A stretch of 35,503 nucleotides of DNA, from positions 1 through 35,503 of the IMG/VR virus record IMGVR_UViG_3300028794_000016; one strand, 5' to 3'. The notes under the pieces were generated by a model. It worked only from the letters and a program-made list of their open reading frames with translations, did not search any database and had not been told where the DNA came from. Position 1 is the stretch's first letter, and each line of letters opens with the position of its first letter. This document shows positions 19,456 to 27,462 of the stretch, one piece after another. Made by a program: the position numbers and the translations under genes. The DNA is from a virus.

Positions 19456-21785
19456 TATCCTCGCCTTGCCCTTACGTTGTTAGCCTTGTTCACCAAGCGC
19501 GCGATGCCATTAGCGTCAAGCTCGACAGTCCATCCCGCCAAAGCTGCGGCGATAGAACTCTGCATGTTCGTGTCTACAGTTCCAGCCACGGCAACCTGCG
19601 CCAAGCCCGTAGCGGCGATGTCAGCGCCGTTTACGGACATCGCAGCACTCAACGGTACACCGAAGGAATCCGAGATTGTGCCTGTCATGTCACCAAGCAA
19701 GCTTTCCACGGGTGCGAAGCCAGACTTCAAACCTCCCGCTAGTCCCTGCATGATCAACTGACCAGGGCCAAAGAGCAACTTCTTGTCGACGCCCGCAGGT
19801 CCCTTCCATGAAGGAATCAAACCTGTCAGATCGCCAAGCAAGTCCTTGATCCTGCCGAACGCCGACTTGATACCAGACCATAGACCATCCAAGATGTTCT
19901 TACCGGCCTGCACAAGCCAAGATCCAGCACCAGCGAAGAACCCAATGATAGTCTTCGGGATACTTCCAAGGAATGCAACCACATTGTTGAACGCAGTTAC
20001 GGCTCCATTACGAAGACCATTCAGAATATCCTGGCCCTTGCCAACCAACCAACCAATAGCCCCCGCAAAGAAATTTACAACCTTATCCTTGATACCTGCA
20101 AGCCAAGTGGTGAACTCCACCCACTTGGTGAATGCTCCCTGCTGCAATCCTGAAAGGATTTCCCCGCCCTTAGTCAGCAACCACTCAGGCGCTGTGGCGA
20201 AGAAAGTAAGAACACCTTCCTTAATGCCGTCAAGCCAAGCTAGGAACTCCAACCACTTCTCGAAGGCTCCCTGCTGCAAACCATCAATAATCTCGCCGCC
20301 CTTCTTAAAGAGCTCGCCAAACCAATCCGGAATGCCAGCAATGAAGTCACCAAGGTGGGCCAAGCCCTCAAGCAAGAAGTCGATGACGTGGATTACACCA
20401 GTGACGATGTCAATGAACGCCGAGAAGGCTGCAACCAAAACATCAAAGCTCTTACCACTGAACACATCGCCGATGGCCTTAGCCAACTCTGAGAATGAGT
20501 CCGTGATATCCTGAATTGTCTGCGGTGGGATTTGGTCGATAGCTTCGGCAACCTGCGTTAGGGCATCGCCAAACGCCTTGCCAAGCTTATCCCAATCGAT
20601 CTTGCGGAAGAATGAATCGATGGCGTTGAAGAACTTGCTTACGCCAGGCTCTGCGGCGTTGAAGAACTTCAACGAATTTGTAAGCAAACCTGAAAGTAGA
20701 TCACCAACATCGTTGATGAGGGTGCGGAAATTCTTAACACCCTTAACCAAGCTCCCATCCTGAATGGCCAAGTTGAAGAACTTGTCAATCTGGAATAGGA
20801 GATCCGATACAGCTCCACCGATGTTCTTGAAGATGTCGCTAGCCTGTGACGACTTCAGGAGCGTAGTGAGGAAGTCCTTAACGCCAGGAGCCAAAGCATC
20901 CAGGAAGAACTTCACATTACCTAGCGCTGTCTCCAATAGCTTCATGTTGTCCTTGGCCGTAACGACCTTGACAAGCTCACCAATGAACCCTGACGTTGCT
21001 ACGGCAACACCATTAAGCCCACGCTCCAACACAGGGAAAATCGACTTGAGTTCCTTGAATACAGGAGTCAAGCTCTTCTCGAATGTATTGCTGAGAGTAG
21101 ACTTTAGATGATCAAGTTCTGGTGATAGCTGCTTTGCGGCAGCCTTGACGCCATCAAATCCCAATACCAATGCGGCGATTGGGGCGCCAATACCTACGAT
21201 CAAAGCAGGGAGAGCCCCAAGCCCGGCGGCGATAGCACCCACCAAGAACGTGATTCCTGCGGCAGCGGCAGCTAACAATGGGATCCAAATGACCAACTGT
21301 ACGATCATCTGCGTCAACGAACTACCAAATGAGCGCGCGGAATCAGCCAGCTGTCCACCCAATTGTCCAGCCAGCTGACCAGCCTGCCCTGCGGCCCTTT
21401 GTACGAAGTTTCCAAAGCTCTCAACGACGTTGCTAAGCTTGGACATGCGGCGCGTAGTGTCATCGCCATCACCAAGGGCATTCTTCAGCCCCTTGCCAAG
21501 CTTTGCAGCCTCTGAGGCGGCGCCCTTAAGGCTCTCCTCAACCTTAGCCACGCCCCCATCCCTATCAATCTTGACGTTTACAGTTTCGTCAGAGATCGAC
21601 TTTAGGAGGGCCTTCACCTCTTCAATCTGCGCCTTGAGCTTCTCCAAGTCCAGGGTAACCTGAACCTGGGCCTCCATGTTCTCGACTTCTTCGAGTTCCT
21701 TCTTTACCTTGCTGCGGAAGTCGTCAAGATTGGGGACAACGCGTACGGAGACGCGTCCTACCTCAGCACCACCGGCACTAGCCAT
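19455..21785 (-). CDS. Tape measure protein (776 aa)
   Basis: Long helical protein with an N-terminal coiled coil (VKKELEEVENMEAQVQ), a hydrophobic transmembrane-like patch about 160-210 (IWIPLLAAAAAGITFLVG), and a C-terminal tandem repeat of 44 residues: GGEIIDGLQQGAF... (496-539), GGEILSGLQQGAF... (540-583), GQDILNGLRNGAV... (584-627), and a partial fourth. It sets tail length and is ejected with DNA. It is relatively short, implying a tail near 110-120 nm by the usual 0.15 nm per residue rule. Immediately downstream of the G/GT chaperone genes, as expected. Confidence 0.95.
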   Translation of the reverse strand: MASAGGAEVGRVSVRVVPNLDDFRSKVKKELEEVENMEAQVQVTLDLEKLKAQIEEVKALLKSISDETVNVKIDRDGGVAKVEESLKGAASEAAKLGKGLKNALGDGDDTTRRMSKLSNVVESFGNFVQRAAGQAGQLAGQLGGQLADSARSFGSSLTQMIVQLVIWIPLLAAAAAGITFLVGAIAAGLGALPALIVGIGAPIAALVLGFDGVKAAAKQLSPELDHLKSTLSNTFEKSLTPVFKELKSIFPVLERGLNGVAVATSGFIGELVKVVTAKDNMKLLETALGNVKFFLDALAPGVKDFLTTLLKSSQASDIFKNIGGAVSDLLFQIDKFFNLAIQDGSLVKGVKNFRTLINDVGDLLSGLLTNSLKFFNAAEPGVSKFFNAIDSFFRKIDWDKLGKAFGDALTQVAEAIDQIPPQTIQDITDSFSELAKAIGDVFSGKSFDVLVAAFSAFIDIVTGVIHVIDFLLEGLAHLGDFIAGIPDWFGELFKKGGEIIDGLQQGAFEKWLEFLAWLDGIKEGVLTFFATAPEWLLTKGGEILSGLQQGAFTKWVEFTTWLAGIKDKVVNFFAGAIGWLVGKGQDILNGLRNGAVTAFNNVVAFLGSIPKTIIGFFAGAGSWLVQAGKNILDGLWSGIKSAFGRIKDLLGDLTGLIPSWKGPAGVDKKLLFGPGQLIMQGLAGGLKSGFAPVESLLGDMTGTISDSFGVPLSAAMSVNGADIAATGLAQVAVAGTVDTNMQSSIAAALAGWTVELDANGIARLVNKANNVRARRG

Positions 21786-21786
21786 T

Positions 21787-22577
21787 TCACGCCTCCTCTG
21801 CGTTTCCTTCTAGGTTCTTCATTTGCATCTTCACCATCTGTGCGAACGGGTTGTTGTCGTTTTCACGCTTTACACGCTCCGCATCGCCCGGACGCTGAAC
21901 TGGCTTTGGTGGCTTTACCTTCTTCTTTGTGTGCGCCTGCACGAATGCGAATGTGTCAACTTGGATGGCGTCCAGCAAAGATGCGAAGAGATGGCGGTCT
22001 AGGGTCCAGCCCCAATATTCCTTGCCACCCTGTAGCATAGCCATTGTTCGTGATGTGTGAGGTAGCTCTAGCGCGAGGATGGCAGCCTCCCACACGGGCA
22101 AGCTGCCATCCCACTCTAGAACATCACTGAGTCGTAGGTTGTAGTATTCTCGGAAGTCCGCGAACATTTCCTCAGGATGTTCGTGGATTAGCCTTCCGAG
22201 CGTGAGGCTTCCCCCATGCCCACAGCCTCGAAGTAATCCGTGAAGATGGCGAACAATACCTCCATGTCGCCGTCGATGCCTTCAATCAGGCGATCAACGT
22301 TCTCATCACCAACCAACGTGATGATCTCGATTGCAGTCTCAGTGTATCGCTGCAAATCTTCGAAGCTCATGCTCTTCTTTTCGCCATCTTCGCTTTCGTC
22401 CTTGGAACTCAAGGCATCCGCAAGCTCAAATAGGCGCGTACGCTTCTCGAAATCGATGCGCAATGGGTTCTTCAGAACGACTACGGTGTCCTCATCGATA
22501 CGGATGGGGTACTCTGCGGCCGTAATCTTGCTCTTCTTCTTGTAGGTGTCGAGACTGAACACCTTTGCCTTCGCCAT
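21787..22577 (-). CDS. Tail assembly chaperone GT fusion by -1 frameshift (263 aa)
   Basis: The second frame (ORF from ATG 22167 to stop 21787; it reads on from about 22212) begins after the slip as SLTLGRLIHEHPEEMFADF and looks like a classical T extension. The site GGGGGAA at 22209-22215 on the minus strand sits near the end of gene G (codons ATG GGG GAA). Slipping back one base joins G to T, giving about 123 + 140 residues. This matches the conserved G/GT arrangement before the tape measure. The T part ends MVKMQMKNLEGNAEEA. Reads as one polypeptide only if the frameshift occurs. Confidence 0.85.
22188..22577 (-). CDS. Tail assembly chaperone G (129 aa)
   Basis: Starts MAKAKVFSLDTYKKKSK, with GGAAG 4 nt before the ATG; the frame is open slightly further but lies in the terminator. 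The core is helical (FEKRTRLFELADAL; FEDLQRYTETAIEII; DGDMEVLFAIFTDYF) and it stops at 22188 as GEASRSEG. Lambda gpG-like: it coats the tape measure protein before tail tube polymerisation. Carries the frameshift site near its end. Confidence 0.9.
   Translation of the reverse strand: MAKAKVFSLDTYKKKSKITAAEYPIRIDEDTVVVLKNPLRIDFEKRTRLFELADALSSKDESEDGEKKSMSFEDLQRYTETAIEIITLVGDENVDRLIEGIDGDMEVLFAIFTDYFEAVGMGEASRSEG
22209..22215 (-). other. Programmed -1 frameshift site GGGGGAA
   Basis: Slippery heptamer on the minus strand in the last codons of G, with the -1 frame open from here to 21787. The frame relation was checked: G starts at positions congruent to 2 mod 3 and T to 0 mod 3, i.e. one base back. 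Confidence 0.8.
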
Positions 22578-22597
22578 ACGCTTCCTTCCAAATGAAA

Positions 22598-22635
22598 TAT
22601 GCCCTTGAAACTCCGTGAGGAGCCTCAAGGGCATA
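22598..22635 (-). terminator. Terminator after major tail protein
   Basis: Perfect 11-bp stem TATGCCCTTGA/TCAAGGGCATA with an inner CTCC/GGAG stem, followed on the leftward strand by TTTCATTT. Sits 16 nt beyond the major tail protein stop, 20 nt before the chaperone start. Probably lowers chaperone and downstream tail expression relative to the tail tube. Confidence 0.8.
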
Positions 22636-22651
22636 CTACATAAAGCCTAGA

Positions 22652-23233
22652 TTAGCTGGCTACGGCAGAGCTTACACCGTTCCAAGAGTAAATTGGGTTA
22701 CCGGCAAGCTTCAGGAACGTAGCGCGAAGAGGGAAAGCAGCGAAGGCGTCCGTAGACATCTGGATGCTGTCCTCACGGCGCAACGAAGTCGAAGCGGCGT
22801 GGAAAGCTACGCGGCGCGGTCCATCTACGATGATCACCAAAAGTGCACGATTGATCGTAGTCGTAGGGGCGTCCGTAACGTCGATAACGCCATCACCAGG
22901 AGTAGCGTCGGTGACACCGTAGTAGTAGCTCAATACCTGCTCATCGAACTGCAAGGCATTGAAGGTCACGAAGTCGGCAGGAGCCGCCGTCACAACCTCA
23001 CGCAGAGAAGCGTTAGACCACGTACCCAGAACTGAGGAGTCTCCTCCATCAAATCCGAATACCGGAAGGTCATCACGCGACGTGTGGCCCATGCTATTGT
23101 AGCCAGGGAAGTGAGCGTCATCCATCGGGGTATACGATGCGATCAACGCACTTGAAGGTCGTGCGGTACCTGGCGCGGCAGTGAAGATGAATCCAGTGCC
23201 CGGAGTAAGTACCGCTGCATCAATGTGTGGCAT
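22652..23233 (-). CDS. Major tail protein (193 aa)
   Basis: Starts MPHIDAAVLTPGTGFIFTAA; beta-rich with a pattern common to siphophage tube proteins (SLREVVTAAPADFVTFNALQ; ALLVIIVDGPRRVAFHAAS; LRREDSIQMSTDAFAAFPL). Polymerises into the tail tube. AAGGA lies 6 nt before the ATG. Directly followed by a strong terminator and the G/GT genes, which fixes its identity by synteny. Confidence 0.9.
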   Translation of the reverse strand: MPHIDAAVLTPGTGFIFTAAPGTARPSSALIASYTPMDDAHFPGYNSMGHTSRDDLPVFGFDGGDSSVLGTWSNASLREVVTAAPADFVTFNALQFDEQVLSYYYGVTDATPGDGVIDVTDAPTTTINRALLVIIVDGPRRVAFHAASTSLRREDSIQMSTDAFAAFPLRATFLKLAGNPIYSWNGVSSAVAS

Positions 23234-23247
23234 GTCTGTCCTTTACG

Positions 23248-23655
23248 TTATGCTAGGGGCCTTAGTCCTAGCTGAATCAGGCTCTGGATGCGGAACGTCT
23301 CGTCATACGGCGAGTCGAACTGCGTAGGTCCCATGGTCTGCCTGTACGAATGGAGGTATCCAACGTCAGGGATTACAGTCTGGAACTTCACTGCGTCCCA
23401 CAGAACTCGCTGAGCCCTCAACAACTGCCTATCAGTTTCCTCAATTCCGAGGGACTGAAGTCCGTAACACGTTAGCTCGATCACCGCGAGATCAAGCAAT
23501 TCCGGGTCTACGGGAAGTCCGCCGAGGCGGCGAACGTTTAGGATCGGGAAAATACGATCCTTCTTCTCAGGGACCCACGACACTACCTGAGCGAGCGGGA
23601 ACGCTGTCTTTAGGATAGGAATCACGACTTCCTGTACGCGAGGCATCTCCTCCAT
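23248..23655 (-). CDS. Tail terminator protein (135 aa)
   Basis: Starts MEEMPRVQEVVIPILKTAF; GGAG lies 7 nt before ATG 23655, which overlaps the upstream stop (TAATG). Pattern ERDQLQ-like: FPILNVRRLGGLPVDPELLD, DLAVIELTCYGLQSLG, then a C-terminal beta segment. Siphophage tail terminator (gpU-like) proteins of about 130 aa occupy this place just before the major tail protein. Function by synteny and fold style. Confidence 0.75.
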   Translation of the reverse strand: MEEMPRVQEVVIPILKTAFPLAQVVSWVPEKKDRIFPILNVRRLGGLPVDPELLDLAVIELTCYGLQSLGIEETDRQLLRAQRVLWDAVKFQTVIPDVGYLHSYRQTMGPTQFDSPYDETFRIQSLIQLGLRPLA

Positions 23656-23969
23656 TACACAACTCCGTCGTGATACCAATCGATGAAGAGATGCAATCCA
23701 CGGATGAATTGCCTCTTCGTTCCCAGCTCTTCGCGGCCAAGGTAATGGCCAAACTCAATGCTGAGAGCGGCGGGGTCAACGAGGGATGCAAACGCATCAA
23801 CTGTGCCTCGTGACACTTCGATCTTCGCATTTCCAGTCTTACGGTGCGGGGCAAGTCGACCTTCAGCGATGCGGCCAATTTCCTTCGCCGTATCATAGAC
23901 TTCCTTGCGCACACCAGGGAGATGCGAAATCTTACGATTGAGTTCCTTCTCAGGCATCAAGTCAATCAT
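23655..23969 (-). CDS. HK97 gp10-like neck/tail-completion protein (104 aa)
   Basis: Helical N-terminus GVRKEVYDTAKEIGRIAEG, then RTGNAKIEVSRGTVDAF-like beta segment, SIEFGHYLGREELG, FIRGLHLFIDWYHDGVV. This layout (long helix, basic beta hairpin, E-F-G-H/Y) is the HK97 gp10 / actinophage minor-tail connector family. It links the neck to the tail tube. Stop overlaps the next start (TAATG). Confidence 0.78.
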   Translation of the reverse strand: MIDLMPEKELNRKISHLPGVRKEVYDTAKEIGRIAEGRLAPHRKTGNAKIEVSRGTVDAFASLVDPAALSIEFGHYLGREELGTKRQFIRGLHLFIDWYHDGVV

Positions 23970-23972
23970 GGC

Positions 23973-24332
23973 TTATACCCTTCGAAGTGAGTAGTCGACA
24001 TGGCCCGTACGAAAGGAATGCCTGAACAACTTAGGCCAACCGTTCACGGCCCACCTCAACCCATTCCACTGAACCTGTGAGGCGAAGTTGATTTCGCGAG
24101 TGTAGGACCGTGGTAGGCGCATTCGGTAGATGCGCTCAGTGTCGTAGCCCTCTTCGTCCTGCTCCGAGCGCCTGGCCGACGTACCACTCTGAGCTTCAAC
24201 CTGAATCACAACGTTCGATACGGTTTCGACGTCTGTGGTTGAGGGGCGCCACATCTTATTCCCATCGGCGGAAGTCCATGACTCCCCATGATAGATTGTG
24301 ACAGTCTCATGCCCAACATCAAGTAGCGACAT
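23973..24332 (-). CDS. Head-tail stopper (119 aa)
   Basis: Starts MSLLDVGHETVTIYHGESW; beta-rich with SNVVIQVEAQSG, RRSEQDEEGYDTERIYRMRL, then QVQWNGLRWAVNGWPK. This is the common SPP1 gp16-like stopper layout, in which the domain is a small beta barrel gating the portal-neck channel. Its ATG overlaps the previous stop (TAATG). Identified by order: connector, stopper, tail completion, terminator, major tail. Confidence 0.78.
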   Translation of the reverse strand: MSLLDVGHETVTIYHGESWTSADGNKMWRPSTTDVETVSNVVIQVEAQSGTSARRSEQDEEGYDTERIYRMRLPRSYTREINFASQVQWNGLRWAVNGWPKLFRHSFRTGHVDYSLRRV

Positions 24333-24781
24333 TATGGCACCCTAACTGTGAATCCCCAAGACGGCGGGCACCAATAGTGAGCGTCGGGCTGACGTGCTCC
24401 GCCCTCAATCCTGTCACCGTAAGGATCTGTAGGGATAATTTGGAACATATCTGAGCCTGAACCCAACCATTCCCATTCTACGGGGAGAAGTTCGAGCATT
24501 CCATTCGAGCCCTGAGATGCACGCTGATACGAGTAGTTGCCGTCAGTCTCGGATACATAGGCATCTGGATTTCGCAATACGCGGACCACGGCGTTTGTCT
24601 CCACCATGACGACGATCCGCTCGTAGTTAGCGCTCGCAGCAACCCTATCGTCTAGATCAGGGATGCGAGCCCTGATCAATGCCTCAACGTCGTCGAGAAG
24701 AACCGTAACCTGATTCTCTTCCTCAGTGCTCAGGTCACGGCCAAGGCGAGACTCTACGTCTACTACCGTTGCATAGGCCAT
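24332..24781 (-). CDS. Head-tail connector (adaptor) (149 aa)
   Basis: N-terminal MAYATVVDVESRLGRDLSTE and TVLLDDVEALIRARIPDL helices, then VVRVLRNPDAYVSETDGNYS: the Gp6/Gp15-like adaptor pattern with the R-N-P-x-G/A-Y-x-x-E segment typical of actinophage head-tail connectors. Binds the portal ring and receives the stopper. Overlaps the glycosyltransferase stop by 19 nt. Confidence 0.88.
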   Translation of the reverse strand: MAYATVVDVESRLGRDLSTEEENQVTVLLDDVEALIRARIPDLDDRVAASANYERIVVMVETNAVVRVLRNPDAYVSETDGNYSYQRASQGSNGMLELLPVEWEWLGSGSDMFQIIPTDPYGDRIEGGARQPDAHYWCPPSWGFTVRVP

Positions 24782-25746
24782 TCGCTGACCACCCTTTCAA
24801 GCTGTGTGATGCATGCTAGTGATTCTGCATGCGGGTCAAGTTCTGCAATGCGCTTCCTCGCGAGGAAACTTTGCTGAGCATAACTCTGATCGTTAGTCAA
24901 CATGTCTTCAATTACATGCTGCCAGTGATCAATGTTGTCGCGATCAATGAAGATCCCGGCATCGCCCAATGATTCCTTTAATCCGGGGGTTGGGGTTGCC
25001 AACACTGGGATCCCAGAAGCAAGAGCCTCAACTCCCACCATGCCATAGGATTCGTAGATACTAGGCATTAGGAGGAGGCGTGTCTTGCGCCACACGTCGT
25101 CACGCATGTTTGTCGTCTGTAGTTGAAGCTCGACATTATCCCAACGTTCGTATAGTTGAGGCCCATGCCCACCTTCTACTCCTAAGAATTCTACATTCGG
25201 CAAGCGCCTGGCCAACTCATAGAAAATCTCAGCACCCTTATGCGCATTCAAGTTTACGAGTGTAACCTTTGATCCCGAGATCGTTTCGTGATCTTCAGGG
25301 AAGACGGGAGGGTGAACGACACATGAATCGTGAGTGTAGGAATTGCTATACCATTCCTGCACCCATTCGGTGTTGTAGATTACGAAGTCTGCGCCCACGT
25401 CTAGGAGTGGGTGTGTTCGGCCCTGATGCTGATTGTTGTTGTGAATCAACTGCACCATCGGGATGTTGAGATACTGAGCGTATGAACGCGCTGCGAAAGT
25501 TTCGTGGTGATGCGTGATAATGATGTCAGGGTTTAGATGCTGAAGGCGATTGAACCCCGTGAATTCGGAAGTCTCACCATAACACTGCACCCCATCGTAA
25601 ACCCACTCGCTATGAGCTTCGTATGTGGCGATGATGCTGACGTCATGCCCTGCGCGTTGCGCGTTCTTCATGAGGTTCAAGATCATCACCTCACTGCCAG
25701 CGTAATGATGCGGCATCATGAAGTGAACGTATGCTACGATTTTCAT
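24763..25746 (-). CDS. GT4-type glycosyltransferase inside the head module (327 aa)
   Basis: GT-B fold retaining glycosyltransferase. N-terminal MKIVAYVHFMMPHHYAGSEV with a G-S-E acceptor-side loop and YAQYLNIPMVQLIHNNN; donor-side TLVNLNAHKGAE (Asn 165, Lys 170), then SIYESYGMVGVEALASGIPV with the E-x7-E pair at 232 and 240. It uses an NDP-sugar donor. Lying between capsid and connector, just after a terminator, it may glycosylate virion proteins; this is inferred from place, since capsid-module GTs in other actinophages do so. GGAAGG is about 6 nt before the ATG. Confidence 0.9.
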   Translation of the reverse strand: MKIVAYVHFMMPHHYAGSEVMILNLMKNAQRAGHDVSIIATYEAHSEWVYDGVQCYGETSEFTGFNRLQHLNPDIIITHHHETFAARSYAQYLNIPMVQLIHNNNQHQGRTHPLLDVGADFVIYNTEWVQEWYSNSYTHDSCVVHPPVFPEDHETISGSKVTLVNLNAHKGAEIFYELARRLPNVEFLGVEGGHGPQLYERWDNVELQLQTTNMRDDVWRKTRLLLMPSIYESYGMVGVEALASGIPVLATPTPGLKESLGDAGIFIDRDNIDHWQHVIEDMLTNDQSYAQQSFLARKRIAELDPHAESLACITQLERVVSEWPMQR

Positions 25747-25765
25747 TGCGCGCCTTCCAACGCAA

Positions 25766-25808
25766 AAGAGCGGGGAACTCGGGAATGTTCCCAGAATTCC
25801 CCGCTCTT
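25766..25808 (-). terminator. Terminator after major capsid
   Basis: Perfect 12-bp stem AAGAGCGGGGAA/TTCCCCGCTCTT with an inner GGGAA/TTCCC stem, then TTTTGCG on the leftward strand. It lies between major capsid and the glycosyltransferase, so capsid mRNA should be much more abundant than that of the genes after it. Confidence 0.85.
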
Positions 25809-25818
25809 AAGGGAGAGA

Positions 25819-26880
25819 TTACGAAGTGCCGTTTGCTGCGCCCGGTACGTCGTCAGAGATCAGCTCACCCTGCGGAGTGGTTACCGTGAAGGCAGGAGCA
25901 GTGCTGTCGGTGTACTTGACGAAGGCAGTAGGATCTACGAGCCATCCGAAGGTAGTCTCGATCAGGATCGCAACCTGGTTCGTCTGCCATAGGTTGACCT
26001 GGTCGCCATTAGCCGAGCTAATAACACCAGTGTCGGTAACCTTGACACGAACCTGGTCCGCGTAACCGTATACCAAGCGGCTCCAGTCGCCCAAGATGGC
26101 GCGAGTCTTAGAGTCGGTACCACGGCCCACAGTTCCGGAAACTGCACGTCCCTGCTCAACAGGAAGACCCGCAAGAGTACCCAAGCTCTGCTGTGAGAGG
26201 TTCAGGCCACCCTGGAAGATCAGGTTGTTGTTCTGGTCGCGCGCAGTCAATACCGGAGGCACGAAGCGCTGATCGATGGCGAAAGCGTTCGGGTTGAAGC
26301 CAGCGTTAACCAGCAACGCCCAACCATTCGCCAAGTCGACGTCTAGAGTTGCGGCAGTAGTGGTGTAGTCGACAACGTTAGTCGTCGCGTTCACCCACGA
26401 GTTACCTGAAACACCAAGCAACGGGTCGCCGGTGTCGGGACGCTTGCCGTGGAACACAGCGAGGTCAATACCACGTCCAACCGCACGGGCAAGCTGAGCG
26501 GTGATGTCGCTCCACATTCCGTTGATGTTTGCTCGCGCAAACTCCTCGGATGCGGTTACGATAGTCGCCAACTTGATCGGTGCGAATGACTGGCTGTCCC
26601 ACGCCACACCACTAACAGGCTTACGGTAACCCTCACGGTCCTGTGGTCGAGTACCGACACCAACCTGACCAACCTCAGGCTCAACACTCTGAACCGGGAT
26701 GACAGTTTCGCCGTAACCTACAGGCACCTGACGGCCGAGACGCAATACAAGCGAAGCCTCCTGCGCCTTAGTCCATAGAAGACCTGTGGTCTCCTTAGGC
26801 ATAAGGTCATCAGTCAGATACGCAAGGCGCCCCTGGTGACGATCGGCCCTATTCGGGCTGACCTCATTCTGGTATGCCAT
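25819..26880 (-). CDS. Major capsid protein, HK97 fold (353 aa)
   Basis: N-terminal arm MAYQNEVSPNRADRHQGRLA, then SFAPIKLATIVTASEEFARA (P-domain strand/spine), ITAQLARAVGRGIDLAVFHG (spine helix start), VLLNAGFNPNAFA-type A-domain segment and C-terminal LVDPTAFVKYTDSTAPAF. Forms the icosahedral shell. AAGGATAG is 5 nt before the ATG. Follows the scaffold gene and precedes a strong terminator. Confidence 0.92.
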   Translation of the reverse strand: MAYQNEVSPNRADRHQGRLAYLTDDLMPKETTGLLWTKAQEASLVLRLGRQVPVGYGETVIPVQSVEPEVGQVGVGTRPQDREGYRKPVSGVAWDSQSFAPIKLATIVTASEEFARANINGMWSDITAQLARAVGRGIDLAVFHGKRPDTGDPLLGVSGNSWVNATTNVVDYTTTAATLDVDLANGWALLVNAGFNPNAFAIDQRFVPPVLTARDQNNNLIFQGGLNLSQQSLGTLAGLPVEQGRAVSGTVGRGTDSKTRAILGDWSRLVYGYADQVRVKVTDTGVISSANGDQVNLWQTNQVAILIETTFGWLVDPTAFVKYTDSTAPAFTVTTPQGELISDDVPGAANGTS

Positions 26881-26890
26881 TTGCTATCCT

Positions 26891-27412
26891 TTACTTATTC
26901 CATCCCAAGCGATTGTTGACGAAGTCGCCAAGCGCATCTTCTGGGCTAGATGTCTGGGTATTTCCGAGTCCGGCACTGCGGTCAATAGCGCGCCCAGCGG
27001 GTGCACCTACTCCGAATGCCTTCACAACTGCCTCTGCGTCGGCCTTGATCTCGTCGATCGTGTTTCCACGCAGGCGATCAGCGAATGTCTTCAGAGATTC
27101 ACCGGGAACTCCTGCGTCAATCGCAACGTCAATCTTCAAGCCGAATAGCTTGGAATCCGTCAACTCGTTCTGAAGCGTCGTGTTCTTGTTCGTCGCCTCA
27201 GTCAACTTGCCGTCGTATTCCTTGCGAACCTCTGTCTCAACCTCAGACTTAGCGTCCTTCAGGCGAGCGCGGTAAGAAGCCGCATCACTACGTGCACGGG
27301 ACAGTTCATCCTGTGCCCACTGCGGAAGTTCCGAAACCTTAGTTGCGGCAGCTCCAGCCCCATCCGTGCCTGCACCATTATTCTCAGTGCCAGCATCAGC
27401 GTTTTCGGGCAT
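26891..27412 (-). CDS. Capsid scaffolding protein (173 aa)
   Basis: Low-complexity Gly/Ala/Asn-rich N-terminus, then a long charged coiled coil (DELSRARSDAASYRARLKDA, EVETEVRKEYDGKLTEAT) and an Ala/Gly-rich C-terminus ending DALGDFVNNRLGWNK, the usual major-capsid-binding end. Typical of siphophage scaffold. Start at 27412: GGAGG 6 nt upstream; two codons further the frame opens with TTG, less likely. Occurs just before the major capsid gene, as expected. Confidence 0.88.
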   Translation of the reverse strand: MPENADAGTENNGAGTDGAGAAATKVSELPQWAQDELSRARSDAASYRARLKDAKSEVETEVRKEYDGKLTEATNKNTTLQNELTDSKLFGLKIDVAIDAGVPGESLKTFADRLRGNTIDEIKADAEAVVKAFGVGAPAGRAIDRSAGLGNTQTSSPEDALGDFVNNRLGWNK

Positions 27413-27462
27413 TTTCAACCTCCTGGGTTAAATAGCAAGTTCCAGACTCGCTTCGTCACTCA

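Noticed and set aside
19783-20514. 243-codon plus-strand open frame inside the tape measure region
   Set aside because: Shadow of the repetitive tape measure gene; low-complexity sequence with no plausible start site or domain.
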